From: Myxococcales bacterium
Lineage (GTDB): Bacteria; Myxococcota_A; UBA9042; UBA3505
NCBI GenBank assembly: GCA_002728755.1
Contig: PBVT01000042.1
Coordinates: 1 to 43,653, forward strand
DNA: 43,653 nucleotides
Direction of reading: 5' to 3'
Shown: one piece after another, positions 1 to 9,320 of the stretch
Layout: every line of letters starts with the position of its first letter
Position numbering within the stretch: the stretch's first letter is position 1
Translations under genes and position numbers: made by a program
The notes under the pieces: model-generated
Databases searched by the model: none
What the model was told of the DNA's origin: nothing
The model's input: only the letters and a program-made list of their open reading frames with translations

Positions 1-1
1 G

Positions 2-79
2 ACTCCCAAATCTATTCGTATTCGCAAACGCTATCTGGACCACAACGTCCGCAAGCGGGAAGACAAAGCCGCGAGCTGA
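2..79 (+). CDS. typA: TypA/BipA translational GTPase, C-terminal end (partial)
   Basis: The first 25 codons of the window read as an open frame ending in TGA. The peptide begins TPKSIRIRKRYLDHNVRKR, which closely matches the conserved basic tail of the ribosome-associated GTPase TypA/BipA. The GTPase and elongation-factor-like domains lie off the window to the left, so the call rests on the tail alone. The gene converges on the next gene with an 11-base gap and no visible terminator hairpin. Confidence 0.75.
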   Translation, partial: TPKSIRIRKRYLDHNVRKREDKAAS

Positions 80-90
80 GAGGCCTCGAA

Positions 91-1245
91 TCAGGCGTCA
101 GTTGTTACCAATCGGTCCGTAACCGGCGCCGGGGGCTCGGGTTCGGCGTCGACATCGAGATCCCGCAAGGTGAGCTGCGCGCGCCCGAGGAAATAGAGTC
201 CGAAGATGGTCATCTGTCCCATCTGCACAAACCACACGAAGAGGGCCAACATAATATGCTGGGTGGTGGCGATATCCCCGTAGAGCGAGAGGGGTAGCAG
301 CAGAAAGAACCAGAAGGTTCCCACATTGCCCGGCGGGTTGGGGATCATCATCCCGATGACCACCGCGGCCATCATGGCGTAGCCTGCCGCCAGACCCAGG
401 TCCATATGGAAGGCTCGCAGCATGGCGTAATAGCCCAGGCCATTGATGCCCCAATACAAGACGGTTACTCCACAGAATAGCACCATGGTTCGCACGTCTG
501 GAATGCAGGCGAGCCCCCCATAGAAACGCTCCAGAATTCCCGATACCCGCCGTGTCAGATTCGTAGAGATCCGACCGAGGGTCGCTTGCAGGAGACGGTG
601 AGCGGCGTCTTGAAAGAGATAGGCCAGTACAATGGTGATGAGGCCTCCACCGAAGACCAGAAGAGAGATCACCGTACCCGTATAGATCCGCGTATAGGCG
701 ACTTCGTTCTGCTCGGGCAGCAGCCAGAGGAGAATAAATAGAAAGGCCGTCACTACCAGCCCGTCGATGATCCGCTCGAGAATCACCAGGGCCATACTGG
801 TGGACATTCGAACCCCAGCCTGTCGTTTCAATAGAGCGGGGCGCACGAATTCTCCCAGCCGGACCGGCATCAGAAAGACCGCCATAAAGCTGATCCCCCC
901 ACTCTCGTTTAAGACACGAAACGGGACATTATGGCCGATGCGGCGCAATAGAGGATCCCATCGCCATACACGAATGAAATGAATCACAACCAGGATAGCC
1001 AGATAGGGGAGAATCAGCGGGAGATGGACCATCCAGGCGTCTTTGGGCAGAAGACCGGGGTTCTCAGCGATCGCCTGGGGCGAGAGACCGTGGAGGTCTC
1101 CACCGATGAGGTTGGCTCCTACCAAATGGAGTGCGTGGCTGACCGCGTCGCCAATAGGGAACTTCCGCAAGGATAGCCATACGAACAGAGCCCCAATAAC
1201 CAGGCCCAGAAACCAGCGGATCGATCGTCGTTGTGTGGCGCTCAA
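91..1245 (-). CDS. Lysylphosphatidylglycerol synthase TM-region / flippase-like membrane protein (UPF0104 type)
   Basis: This 384-residue polytopic membrane protein has about eight hydrophobic segments. It carries the family pattern of an early stretch with FLMPVRLGEFVRPALLKRQ, a helix near ERIIDGL, and a late GMMIPNPPGNVGTFWF segment. Those features fit the MprF N-terminal-like / AglD-like family, thought to flip or handle lipid-linked substrates in the inner membrane. There is no aminoacyl-transferase domain, so it is not a full MprF. The start is a TTG with GGGGAG seven to eight bases upstream. It is a single gene, convergent with typA. The substrate cannot be told from sequence. Confidence 0.8.
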   Translation of the reverse strand: MSATQRRSIRWFLGLVIGALFVWLSLRKFPIGDAVSHALHLVGANLIGGDLHGLSPQAIAENPGLLPKDAWMVHLPLILPYLAILVVIHFIRVWRWDPLLRRIGHNVPFRVLNESGGISFMAVFLMPVRLGEFVRPALLKRQAGVRMSTSMALVILERIIDGLVVTAFLFILLWLLPEQNEVAYTRIYTGTVISLLVFGGGLITIVLAYLFQDAAHRLLQATLGRISTNLTRRVSGILERFYGGLACIPDVRTMVLFCGVTVLYWGINGLGYYAMLRAFHMDLGLAAGYAMMAAVVIGMMIPNPPGNVGTFWFFLLLPLSLYGDIATTQHIMLALFVWFVQMGQMTIFGLYFLGRAQLTLRDLDVDAEPEPPAPVTDRLVTTDA

Positions 1246-1312
1246 AAATGGCTCCCCAGAATTCGGGGCACAACGTAGGAGCCCATTGCGGCGACTGTCA
1301 AGTATTACGGCC

Positions 1313-3292
1313 TCAGGCTGTACCCGGCAGGAAGGGCGGAATTGGACAGTTCAGAGTGTCGGCGATGGCGCGCAGAAGCTCAGCTTCTTCAATAGTCACC
1401 ACCCCGTCCGCCAGGGTTGTATGGGCGGCCGCGTCGATGATGAGCTGCTTGAGCTTTGGAGAGGCTAGGGCGAGTTTGTCGATGGCCTGATCAATGGCGG
1501 CGAAGGTGCATTCGTCTTTGGGAAGACGTTCCAGGACGTTACCCACCTGGTTCATCAGGGGCGTCGCCCCGGCCAGGAAGGCGGCATCCGCTTCGCGGGG
1601 ATCATCATGTCCTACATAGGCGAGCGCGCTGAGAAGTACATTGTATTCTCGAATCAAAGCTTTATGGGACTTGAAGCGGACGTCGGATTTGGACGCCTTC
1701 CCCAGCTTCGCTTCCATACGCCGTTTCAGGATCTTGTGCAGGGAGTATTCATGCATGGAGATCTTCTGATCGGCTCGTATCAACAGCTCCACGTTCTCAA
1801 AGAGTCGTTTCGCCTGTTGGTCAGCGAGCTGACGTAGAGCCGGAATACAGACCTCCAGAAGAGGGAGGCGGGCCCTTGGGTTCAGGCCCAGTATGGTGCT
1901 CTGGATCTTCCTCAGGGCGTTGAACACCGCGGGGTTGGCCTGGCTTTGCAAGGCCTGGAGTTGCGAGGTCCGGACTGACTCGTCTTCCGTGTCCAGGAGT
2001 AGGCCATATACCACCGCCACGGCTGTCATGGGCACGTGGGCTGCTTCGTTCAGGTCGGCCGGGACCGAGGCGAGAACCTGTCGGCCGTAGTCGATATGTT
2101 CATCGGTTGGCGCGCCGACCTGCGAGACGACGGCGTCCGCATCTACCTCGATGGTGGTGTCGGTGCTGAGGCCAGCGGCGGCGGCCGGGGTGTAGCCATC
2201 TTTCGGACCATAGCCGGCTCCTCCCGTGAACCCTGCGGCACCGTCCGGAGCGGCGGAAGCGCTAGCATCGACGTCACTTACGTCCGGATAGGTTCCATCC
2301 CAGCCGGGATCGACACGGCGGATTCGCTCCTCGAGGGGAGGGTGTGTGGCCAGAAGTCCCGTAAAGCTGCTGGCTTTCAGAGCATTGGCGAAGAACATAT
2401 GACTGCATTCGGAGGCCGCTCGGGATTGAACCTGTGAGCCGTATACACTCCCACCGATCTTTCGTAGAGCGTTGGCGATACCATCTCTTTGGCGTGTGTA
2501 TTGTACTGCCGAGGCGTCGGCCAGGAACTCTCGCTGCCTGGAGACTGCCGCCTTGATAAGATTCCCGAAGAACACCCCGATATAACCGATGACCATCAGG
2601 GCGAGGCCGAGAGCGAGTAACGCGAGGCCATTATTTTCCTTCTTTCGAGAGTAGCTATGACTGCTGTAGAAGGCCATCCGCATGAGCCAGCCACCGGTCA
2701 GCCCGATCACAAGAATACCCGCCAATACACCAATAAGACGGATGTTAAGCCGCATATCGCCATTAAAGACATGGCTGAACTCATGGGCTATTACACCCTG
2801 TAGCTCGTCCCGATCGAGGAGGTTTAGGCAGCCTCGTGTGACGGCCACGGCCGCATCGTCCTGGGAATAGCCCGCCGCAAAAGCGTTGATGCCATCTTCT
2901 TCAATCACATAGACGACCGGCACAGGGACACCCGAGGCGATGGACATCTCTTCTACTACATTTAATAGGACCCGCTCTTTATGATCGGTCGTTCCCGGAT
3001 CGATCCGGCGACCACCCATCATCTCCGCGACGGCCGCGCCTCCAGAGGACAGCTGTGCGATCTTTGTGAGGGACGCGATGCCGACCACAGCCACCGTCCC
3101 GATCAAGACTCCCAGAAAGACGTCGGGATCCCACCAGGAGGGGTCCACTTTGGCACCTTCCGCTCCCGCGTGAAAGATGGCCACAAAGAGGAAGTAGAGA
3201 GCGGCCATAATCCCAACCACGGCCAGGATGAAGAAAAAGACCAGTCGACTGGTGTTTCGCCGCGCTTGATCCTGCTGCTCAAAGAAATTCAT
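1313..3292 (-). CDS. M48-family membrane zinc metallopeptidase (HtpX-like) with C-terminal helical domain
   Basis: A 659-residue inner-membrane protease. Two hydrophobic segments near residues 17-40 and 58-76 precede the catalytic part. The zinc motif HEFSH is at residues 170-174, and the likely third ligand is Glu255 in REFLADA. Two more membrane segments lie between them (about 182-203 and 222-245), as in HtpX. The C-terminal half (about 380-659) is extra compared with HtpX (about 290 residues). It is helical and ends in a segment LADGVVTIEEAELLRAIAD that looks like a TerB-type acidic helix pair. The start ATG has GGGAGAAG upstream. It lies 73 bases downstream of lemA on the same strand, a pairing common in bacteria, and likely acts in envelope protein quality control. 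Confidence 0.9.
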   Translation of the reverse strand: MNFFEQQDQARRNTSRLVFFFILAVVGIMAALYFLFVAIFHAGAEGAKVDPSWWDPDVFLGVLIGTVAVVGIASLTKIAQLSSGGAAVAEMMGGRRIDPGTTDHKERVLLNVVEEMSIASGVPVPVVYVIEEDGINAFAAGYSQDDAAVAVTRGCLNLLDRDELQGVIAHEFSHVFNGDMRLNIRLIGVLAGILVIGLTGGWLMRMAFYSSHSYSRKKENNGLALLALGLALMVIGYIGVFFGNLIKAAVSRQREFLADASAVQYTRQRDGIANALRKIGGSVYGSQVQSRAASECSHMFFANALKASSFTGLLATHPPLEERIRRVDPGWDGTYPDVSDVDASASAAPDGAAGFTGGAGYGPKDGYTPAAAAGLSTDTTIEVDADAVVSQVGAPTDEHIDYGRQVLASVPADLNEAAHVPMTAVAVVYGLLLDTEDESVRTSQLQALQSQANPAVFNALRKIQSTILGLNPRARLPLLEVCIPALRQLADQQAKRLFENVELLIRADQKISMHEYSLHKILKRRMEAKLGKASKSDVRFKSHKALIREYNVLLSALAYVGHDDPREADAAFLAGATPLMNQVGNVLERLPKDECTFAAIDQAIDKLALASPKLKQLIIDAAAHTTLADGVVTIEEAELLRAIADTLNCPIPPFLPGTA

Positions 3293-3365
3293 CGGTCTTC
3301 TCCCAACCGACCACGGTACAAGAAGGCGGGGTCATGATAGTGTGACGCCCGACAGTAGAGGCGTA

Positions 3366-3956
3366 TCAGAAGGATACTTTGGGTGCGTCTCGTTCCCCTT
3401 CATCGAAGTCGATCTCCAGAAGAGACGCCTCGGCGAACCCGAAGGTTCCGGCTACAATCACGTTGGGGAACTTAGAACGACCGATATTATACGAGGTTAC
3501 CGAATCGTTGAAGGACTGTCGGGCAAAGGCGATCTTGTTTTCGGTCGTCTTCATCTCTTCCTGGAGAGACGCCATACTCTCGTTCGCCTTCAGGTCGGGA
3601 TATTGCTCCATCGTGACATTCAGGCCTCCGAGAGCCTTGGACAGAAGACCTTCGGCGCTCCCCAGGGCCTGCATTGCGCCGGGCTCTCCAGGGTTGGCGC
3701 TGGCCGCCTCGGCGGCTGCAAGGGCCTGGTTCCGTGCTTCGGTTACTCCTACGAGAGTCTCCTTCTCATGGGCCATATATCCTTTTACGGTTTCTACCAG
3801 ATTGGGAATCAGATCGTACCGTCGACGTAATTGCACATCGATCTGGGCGAAGGCGTTCTTGTAGCGCTCGCGCAGCATTACCAGTTTGTTGTAGATACTG
3901 ATGAAGAAAACGACGATGACCAGTACAACGCCGAGCGTAATCAATAACGGCACCAT
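3366..3956 (-). CDS. lemA: LemA family membrane-anchored protein
   Basis: A 196-residue protein with one N-terminal membrane helix (residues 2-22) followed by the conserved LemA coiled-coil helices, including AQIDVQLRRRYDLIPNLVE and the downstream VTEARNQAL segment. I chose the ATG at 3956 because GGGAGG lies just upstream and the product begins directly with the membrane helix. The reading frame stays open far upstream, but that extension has no family similarity. LemA proteins sit in the inner membrane facing the periplasm; their biochemical role is unsettled. The gene leads an operon with the M48 protease, and a candidate promoter lies at 4002-4030. Confidence 0.93.
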   Translation of the reverse strand: MVPLLITLGVVLVIVVFFISIYNKLVMLRERYKNAFAQIDVQLRRRYDLIPNLVETVKGYMAHEKETLVGVTEARNQALAAAEAASANPGEPGAMQALGSAEGLLSKALGGLNVTMEQYPDLKANESMASLQEEMKTTENKIAFARQSFNDSVTSYNIGRSKFPNVIVAGTFGFAEASLLEIDFDEGERDAPKVSF

Positions 3957-4001
3957 GATATAACCTCCCGAAATCACAGATGTCGGATTTGGAACGGTCG
4001 A

Positions 4002-4030
4002 AGGGTAGCCCGCATTCCTATAGTCGTCAA
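4002..4030 (-). promoter_or_regulatory. Candidate sigma70-type promoter of lemA-M48
   Basis: Read on the minus strand: TTGACG, 17-base spacer, TACCCT. The -35 matches consensus at five of six bases; the -10 is weak. It is placed about 46 bases upstream of the lemA start. Confidence 0.45.
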
Positions 4031-4091
4031 TTGGGTCGATGGAGGGGGACAGAGCTTGGCGTTGCCATTTAAGCCCAGGCTCGTTCCTCGG

Positions 4092-4120
4092 TTGCTCTGA
4101 CCGATAGCTCCGTCTACAAT
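4092..4120 (+). promoter_or_regulatory. Candidate sigma70-type promoter of the three-lipoprotein operon
   Basis: TTGCTC, 17-base spacer, TACAAT. The -10 matches consensus at five of six bases. The predicted transcript start is about 23 bases before the ATG at 4150, which supports that start codon. Confidence 0.5.
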
Positions 4121-4149
4121 ATCGTCCGAATCGTTCCTCACGATAGGAA

Positions 4150-7080
4150 ATGGAGGCTGCCATCTTTTCTATATGGCATACCACGACAGTGCATAAAGGA
4201 ATCCGGCCAGCATTATTTCTGTTGGCAGGACTGGTGTCGATGTCCCTATCCGGTTGTGGTGGCTCCGGAGAGTTCACTCTTCCCAATACGATCGACACCC
4301 AGATTGAGCGAGATATCATGCAGGCTGGGGAGCTTCTGGATGTGGCCTGTGTGGATGCACGTGGGATCCTAGTCCAGCACCCAGATGTGGTTGTGTATGC
4401 TGCCGGTCCGGAGGAGCTGATCGTTGAGGACGGTGTGTTCGCGCCCACCCGGCGTGGTGGCTATACCTTGGCCTGTGGCATCCTCGACACGAATATTGTC
4501 GATCCGGATCCGGTCTATGTCTATGTGGAGGCCGGTCCCATCCATGACGCAGATAGTCTGGTTGAGCCAGAGGAGGCAAAAGCCGGGGAGCCGGTGATTG
4601 TGGACTGTATCTATACGGATGCCTATGGGAACGAGATCGACCGACCGGACACCTACGAGTTGGAGCCCGACACAGGGTTCTCGGCGATTGGTAGCAAATT
4701 GGAGTTTGAGACGGCGGGTGTGTATTCGGTGCGTTGTATGGATGCAGCGGCTGGGATTTTTGATCCAACGCCCGCGTTCGTGTCCATCTGGCCCGGGCTC
4801 CCGCGAACCATTCGAGCGGTCTTGACCCCGGAGGTCGTCGCCGCGTCCGAGCCGTCTACGCTTCAATGTGTCACGGAAGACGAATATGGGAATATGATTC
4901 CGCCGGACCAGTTCCCGCTGGTGGTGTCTCATCCCGAGGAATTGCAACTGGATGGCCTGGAGATCAGCGGGACGGTCGCCGGTCTCTACCAGATCAACTG
5001 TCTGCCGCAGAGTGAAGACAGTGCCTATTTCGAGCTTGTTCGCGGGGAGCTTACTGTGATCCCAGGTCCGCCCCATGATATGGCGGTTGTTCGTGTCCCC
5101 GATAAAGAGGTCTACAAGACCTATGAGCTTGTGAACTTTGAGATCTCGGTCCGGGATGAATGGGGGAATCTGATCCCCGATCCTCCGTTGACCAAGCCCA
5201 CGGCCAGCCCTACGCCTGGCATCAAGGTAATCAACGAGACCACCGTCTTATTAAAAAAAGAGGGACTCTTTCTCCTCACATTCACTCTGGATGGGTTGTC
5301 GTTCCCCTTTGTGGAAATGGAGATTGTGATCGATGGAAGCGGTCCTGCGGTGGTTATCGAGCAACCCCTACGGGGTGAAACGAGAGACGATAAGCCGGTG
5401 ATCAACGTGATCGGCACCATCAATGATCCATTTGCCGGTATTGCTTCGTTCCTGGTCAATGACTACGCCGTCCCTGTGGACGCCGACGGGAATTTCACCC
5501 GCATCATGCCACTCCATGTGGGTATGAATAATGTTACCTGGTCCGCTGTGGATCTGGGAGGGAACGAGTCAGACGGAGCCAGAGGCCTCTATTATTCCCC
5601 CGTATGGTATCCCTACGAGGCGGGCATTACTCCCGAGACCTATGTTCCACGCGGCCTGATTATGAGCTTCCGCGAAGACTTCATCGATGATGGAGTGCAC
5701 GACCATAACGACCCCAATGATCTCGCTACCATTCTTGAGATGGTGGTCGGCTCCCTGGATCTCAATGGTATGTTGCCCAACCCGGTGGCCTCGTCGGGCA
5801 GTTATAAGATCTATGTGAACAATGTGGCCGCCGGCCCTCTCTCCCTGGGGTTGACTCCCCTGGATGGAGCGATGGCGGTAGACGGTGTAATCGCCTGGTT
5901 GAGCGCCAATATCCAGATAGAAGGGGAGTGTAAGGTTCTGGGAATTGACCTATGCCCCGACTTTTCCGGAAGCATCGATATCTCGCAGCTTGGTCTGGTT
6001 ACCGAGGTTGCGCTGGCGGTGAACGATGGAGTGGTTGTTTCGAACGAGGTCTATTCCTCGGTGAACATCGGTAACGTGGATGTTGATATCGACGGAATTC
6101 TAGGGTGGATGTTCGATTGGCTCCTCGACATTGTGGTCGATTCGTTCACCCCGACCATCGAAGATGCATTCCAGGATGCTATCGGCGACGAGCTTGGCAG
6201 TATGATGGGTGATCTCTTCGCTGAATTGACCCTAGATGAGCAGCTCGAGATCGATTCCTTGATGGAAGGTTCTCCCGGGGTCAGCCTGGATCTCAAGACC
6301 AATGTGCAGAATCTATTGCTCAGCCCAGAGGGCATGCTCATAGAGTTCAAAGCCTTGTTCTGGACGCCTAAGCAGATCGATCGAAATCCCCTCGGTTCCA
6401 TGGGCCGTGCGCTCTGTATGGATCCGAATGAAGAGGTCTACTCCCACGCCATCAATAGTCGGATTGGTATCGCCGCCTTCGATGATTTCCTCAATGAAGC
6501 TCTGTTCAGCGCGTGGTGGGGCGGGCTTTTGAATCTATCCATAGGCGCTGGCGATGTTGGCGATGTAGATGCATTCGCCGAATTTGGCATTACCGAGGTT
6601 GCGGTGGATACGAATTTCTTCCTGCCACCGATTCTCAACGATTGCTACGAGGACCGCCAACATCGGCTTGAAATCGCCGATGGTTATATCGAAGCCGATA
6701 TGCAGGTTGTGGGACAACCGGTAACGATGGGGGCGTTTATTCAGCTGGTCGCAGGGGTCGATATTGGCCTCGTGGACAACGATGGATCGAGCGAACTCGG
6801 CGTAAATATCCAAGAGCTAGAGTACTTTGATTTGGAAGTTGTCTCTTTGACGGGTAGTCTTGAAGGATCCGAGGAGGCTATCGAGGAAATGATCAAGGAA
6901 AACCTTATGGGTGACATCGTTGGAGCATTGTTGGGTGATACCTTGACGTCCTTCCCCTTACCGGAGATTGAACTGTCGAAATTAGATCCGTCCTTCCCTC
7001 CGGGGCTGAAGATCGCTATTCTACCTACATCGATCGGCAGAGATTCTGGTTATACCGTGATTCAGGGTGATTTAAATTGA
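4150..7080 (+). CDS. Secreted lipoprotein with Ig-like domains and a BPI/TULIP-like lipid-binding region
   Basis: This 976-residue protein has an N-terminal signal ending in the lipobox LSGC (Cys near residue 36), so it is probably an outer-membrane lipoprotein. Residues about 45-410 hold repeated Ig-like beta domains that share the pattern 'G..v.v.C...D.yGN'. A further beta-sandwich (about 415-485) contains NVIGTINDPFAGIASFLVND. The rest (about 520-976) alternates amphipathic strands and helices in the order seen in BPI/LBP/CETP-type TULIP proteins, including the late segment FDDFLNEALFSAWWGGLLNL, which resembles the start of the second BPI domain. A lipid-binding role is inferred from that resemblance. 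A GTG at 4189 is an alternative start giving a shorter signal peptide. It is the first gene of a three-lipoprotein operon. Confidence 0.8.
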   Translation: MEAAIFSIWHTTTVHKGIRPALFLLAGLVSMSLSGCGGSGEFTLPNTIDTQIERDIMQAGELLDVACVDARGILVQHPDVVVYAAGPEELIVEDGVFAPTRRGGYTLACGILDTNIVDPDPVYVYVEAGPIHDADSLVEPEEAKAGEPVIVDCIYTDAYGNEIDRPDTYELEPDTGFSAIGSKLEFETAGVYSVRCMDAAAGIFDPTPAFVSIWPGLPRTIRAVLTPEVVAASEPSTLQCVTEDEYGNMIPPDQFPLVVSHPEELQLDGLEISGTVAGLYQINCLPQSEDSAYFELVRGELTVIPGPPHDMAVVRVPDKEVYKTYELVNFEISVRDEWGNLIPDPPLTKPTASPTPGIKVINETTVLLKKEGLFLLTFTLDGLSFPFVEMEIVIDGSGPAVVIEQPLRGETRDDKPVINVIGTINDPFAGIASFLVNDYAVPVDADGNFTRIMPLHVGMNNVTWSAVDLGGNESDGARGLYYSPVWYPYEAGITPETYVPRGLIMSFREDFIDDGVHDHNDPNDLATILEMVVGSLDLNGMLPNPVASSGSYKIYVNNVAAGPLSLGLTPLDGAMAVDGVIAWLSANIQIEGECKVLGIDLCPDFSGSIDISQLGLVTEVALAVNDGVVVSNEVYSSVNIGNVDVDIDGILGWMFDWLLDIVVDSFTPTIEDAFQDAIGDELGSMMGDLFAELTLDEQLEIDSLMEGSPGVSLDLKTNVQNLLLSPEGMLIEFKALFWTPKQIDRNPLGSMGRALCMDPNEEVYSHAINSRIGIAAFDDFLNEALFSAWWGGLLNLSIGAGDVGDVDAFAEFGITEVAVDTNFFLPPILNDCYEDRQHRLEIADGYIEADMQVVGQPVTMGAFIQLVAGVDIGLVDNDGSSELGVNIQELEYFDLEVVSLTGSLEGSEEAIEEMIKENLMGDIVGALLGDTLTSFPLPEIELSKLDPSFPPGLKIAILPTSIGRDSGYTVIQGDLN

Positions 7081-9314
7081 TCCTCGCAAAGAAGATATCT
7101 GGGCGTGTTGAGTTTTCCCATTGGAGTGTAGCCTTCCTGGTGGTTACTCTCGCGCTGTCTGGACTGTCCTGCGGAAGTGACGGCGGGTTGATTAATTATA
7201 ATAAAGACGTCTGGACGCAGATTGATCTTGGAAACGACAGCACCAATATTGAGCCGGATTCGCTGGGGCCTGATGTTCCTTCCGATCTCTTTGATACGAC
7301 CGGGGCCGATACAACGGATGCGGATATCTCCGCCGATGTTCCGAATCTTCCAGGGCCGGGAGAGCCTGGCTATCCGTGTACGGAGAACGACCAATGCCTG
7401 ACCCCGTTCTGTATACAGGGCCCCGATGGCAAAGAATGCGCCCAGGCCTGTGTGACGGATTGCCCGCCGGATATGACCTGTAGCCAGATCGCCACGCCGC
7501 TGGGCGATACGGCGTTTATCTGTGTGTTCCGGGATTTGAACCTATGTCGACCCTGTAGCAACTCGGACGTTTGCAATGATTTTGGAATCAGCTCTTCCGC
7601 CTGTGTGGACTATGGGCCGTCCGGGTATTTCTGCGGTATCAACTGTGATAGTGACGGCGAGTGCCCAGGGGGCTACATCTGTGCCGATGTTCCCACCATC
7701 GGTGGCAGCACCTCAAGCCAATGTATTCCCGAGGAAGGGGAGTGCAGCTGTAATAACCTGGCCATTCAGTCGGGGGCATTGACCACTTGTTATAGCGATA
7801 ACGAGGACGGTGTCTGCGAAGGTACGCGTAGTTGTACGGAAGACGGTCTCTCGGACTGTAGCGCGGCGGAACCTGCTCCAGAGATCTGCAATGGAGTCGA
7901 CGACGACTGCGATGGTGAGATTGACGAGGACGGCGCCGCAGGGTGCTTGACCTGGTATGCAGATAACGATGGTGATGGCTATGGAATCGGCCTGGGCGCG
8001 TGCACATGCGAGCCGCCCGGTGCTGGCTTCGTAAACTCAGGTGGTGACTGTAACGATTCGGCCACAGCTGTAAATCCAGGGCAGGATGAGTTCTGTAACG
8101 GCATTGACGACGACTGTGACGACACGGTCGATGAAATCGGTGCCCTTGGATGTGTTGTTGGTTATCTCGACTCTGATGGCGACGGACATGGTGATCCGGA
8201 AACAGAGGTCTGCACCTGTTCCCTGGTAGATGGCTTCAGTGAATTCGATGATGACTGCGACGATAAAGACGCAGCGATCTCTCCGGATGCCGACGAGGTC
8301 TGTGGCGACTTCATTGATAATAACTGCGATGAGCAGGTCGATGAGGAGAATGGTCTCGGTTGTCAGGTATTCTATCTCGACGGCGATGGGGACGGCTATG
8401 GTCTGAGCGCCAACTTTGAATGCCTCTGCGAGCCGACCGCTCTATATGGCACGGAATTCAGCGGTGACTGTAATGACGCGGCACCTCTTATTCACCCGTT
8501 CGCACCGGAACAATGTAACGATATCGACGATGACTGTGACTCGCAGACGGATGAAGATCCTCCGTCGGCCATGTGCCCGACACCACCCCAGGGTCAGCCA
8601 GCGTGTGATCAGACGTGTATCATCGGTTCCTGTGATGCGGGCTTCTACGATCTCAACGGATTGGTGCCCGATGGCTGTGAGTGCTTGTCCGATGTGGATG
8701 ACACCGCCAACAATCTATGCCCCTTCGCGCAGAATCTGGGTTCTGTAGAAGATGTCGGCTGCGATGCAGCCACAGGGAACTGTGGTGAATCCATATTTAT
8801 CACGGGCCAGATTGTTCCAGCGACAGACGAAGACTGGTACAAGGTAGACGCGATCGATCTTGCGGATGACACTTGTGACAACTTCCACTTCCGCGTCGAG
8901 CTCGAATACAACCCGAGCGGTGCCTATGCCTTGGATGTGTATCGGGGTTCCTGCGCTGGCACCGACCAGCAATGTGTGCTCTCCGACAAGTATGTATTTG
9001 CCACGGACTTCCGTGACGACTCCGGTCTTGACCCCTATGGTCAGTGCCCCTGTTCCAACTCCTATCTCGACCAGGACGCCGTCATTGCGCAGTTTGGTTG
9101 TGGTGGCGAAGACGACGATTTCGATACCGCCTCGTGTAATATCGAACACTATGGTGAGGCCGGTAAGAACTTCTGCGGTGATGAGTCGGCTACGTTCCAC
9201 ATCCGGGTTTATCTACGACCGGACTATACGGGCGTGCCGCCTTGTGAAGACTATGAGTTGAGCATCTCGAACGGCAAGTTTGATTCGGGACCGACTGGAC
9301 CAGGATCGAACTAA
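7077..9314 (+). CDS. MopE-like Cys/Asp-rich lipoprotein with putative metal-binding repeats
   Basis: A 745-residue exported protein. The N-terminus carries a signal peptide with a plausible lipobox (GLSC). An acidic linker and a Cys-rich stretch follow (residues about 95-260). Four MopE-type modules of about 70 residues come next (about 265-505), with recurring CNGVDDDCDGEIDE and DNDGDGYG patterns. The acidic loops suggest calcium or other metal binding. The C-terminal 200 residues form a Cys-containing beta domain with DEDWYKV, resembling bacterial pre-peptidase C-terminal domains. The best start is TTG at 7077, sharing TTGA with the stop of the preceding gene, which implies translational coupling. 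Repeats of this type are frequent in Myxococcota-like genomes; the exact function is unknown. Confidence 0.88.
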   Translation: MILAKKISGRVEFSHWSVAFLVVTLALSGLSCGSDGGLINYNKDVWTQIDLGNDSTNIEPDSLGPDVPSDLFDTTGADTTDADISADVPNLPGPGEPGYPCTENDQCLTPFCIQGPDGKECAQACVTDCPPDMTCSQIATPLGDTAFICVFRDLNLCRPCSNSDVCNDFGISSSACVDYGPSGYFCGINCDSDGECPGGYICADVPTIGGSTSSQCIPEEGECSCNNLAIQSGALTTCYSDNEDGVCEGTRSCTEDGLSDCSAAEPAPEICNGVDDDCDGEIDEDGAAGCLTWYADNDGDGYGIGLGACTCEPPGAGFVNSGGDCNDSATAVNPGQDEFCNGIDDDCDDTVDEIGALGCVVGYLDSDGDGHGDPETEVCTCSLVDGFSEFDDDCDDKDAAISPDADEVCGDFIDNNCDEQVDEENGLGCQVFYLDGDGDGYGLSANFECLCEPTALYGTEFSGDCNDAAPLIHPFAPEQCNDIDDDCDSQTDEDPPSAMCPTPPQGQPACDQTCIIGSCDAGFYDLNGLVPDGCECLSDVDDTANNLCPFAQNLGSVEDVGCDAATGNCGESIFITGQIVPATDEDWYKVDAIDLADDTCDNFHFRVELEYNPSGAYALDVYRGSCAGTDQQCVLSDKYVFATDFRDDSGLDPYGQCPCSNSYLDQDAVIAQFGCGGEDDDFDTASCNIEHYGEAGKNFCGDESATFHIRVYLRPDYTGVPPCEDYELSISNGKFDSGPTGPGSN

Positions 9315-9320
9315 GTATAG

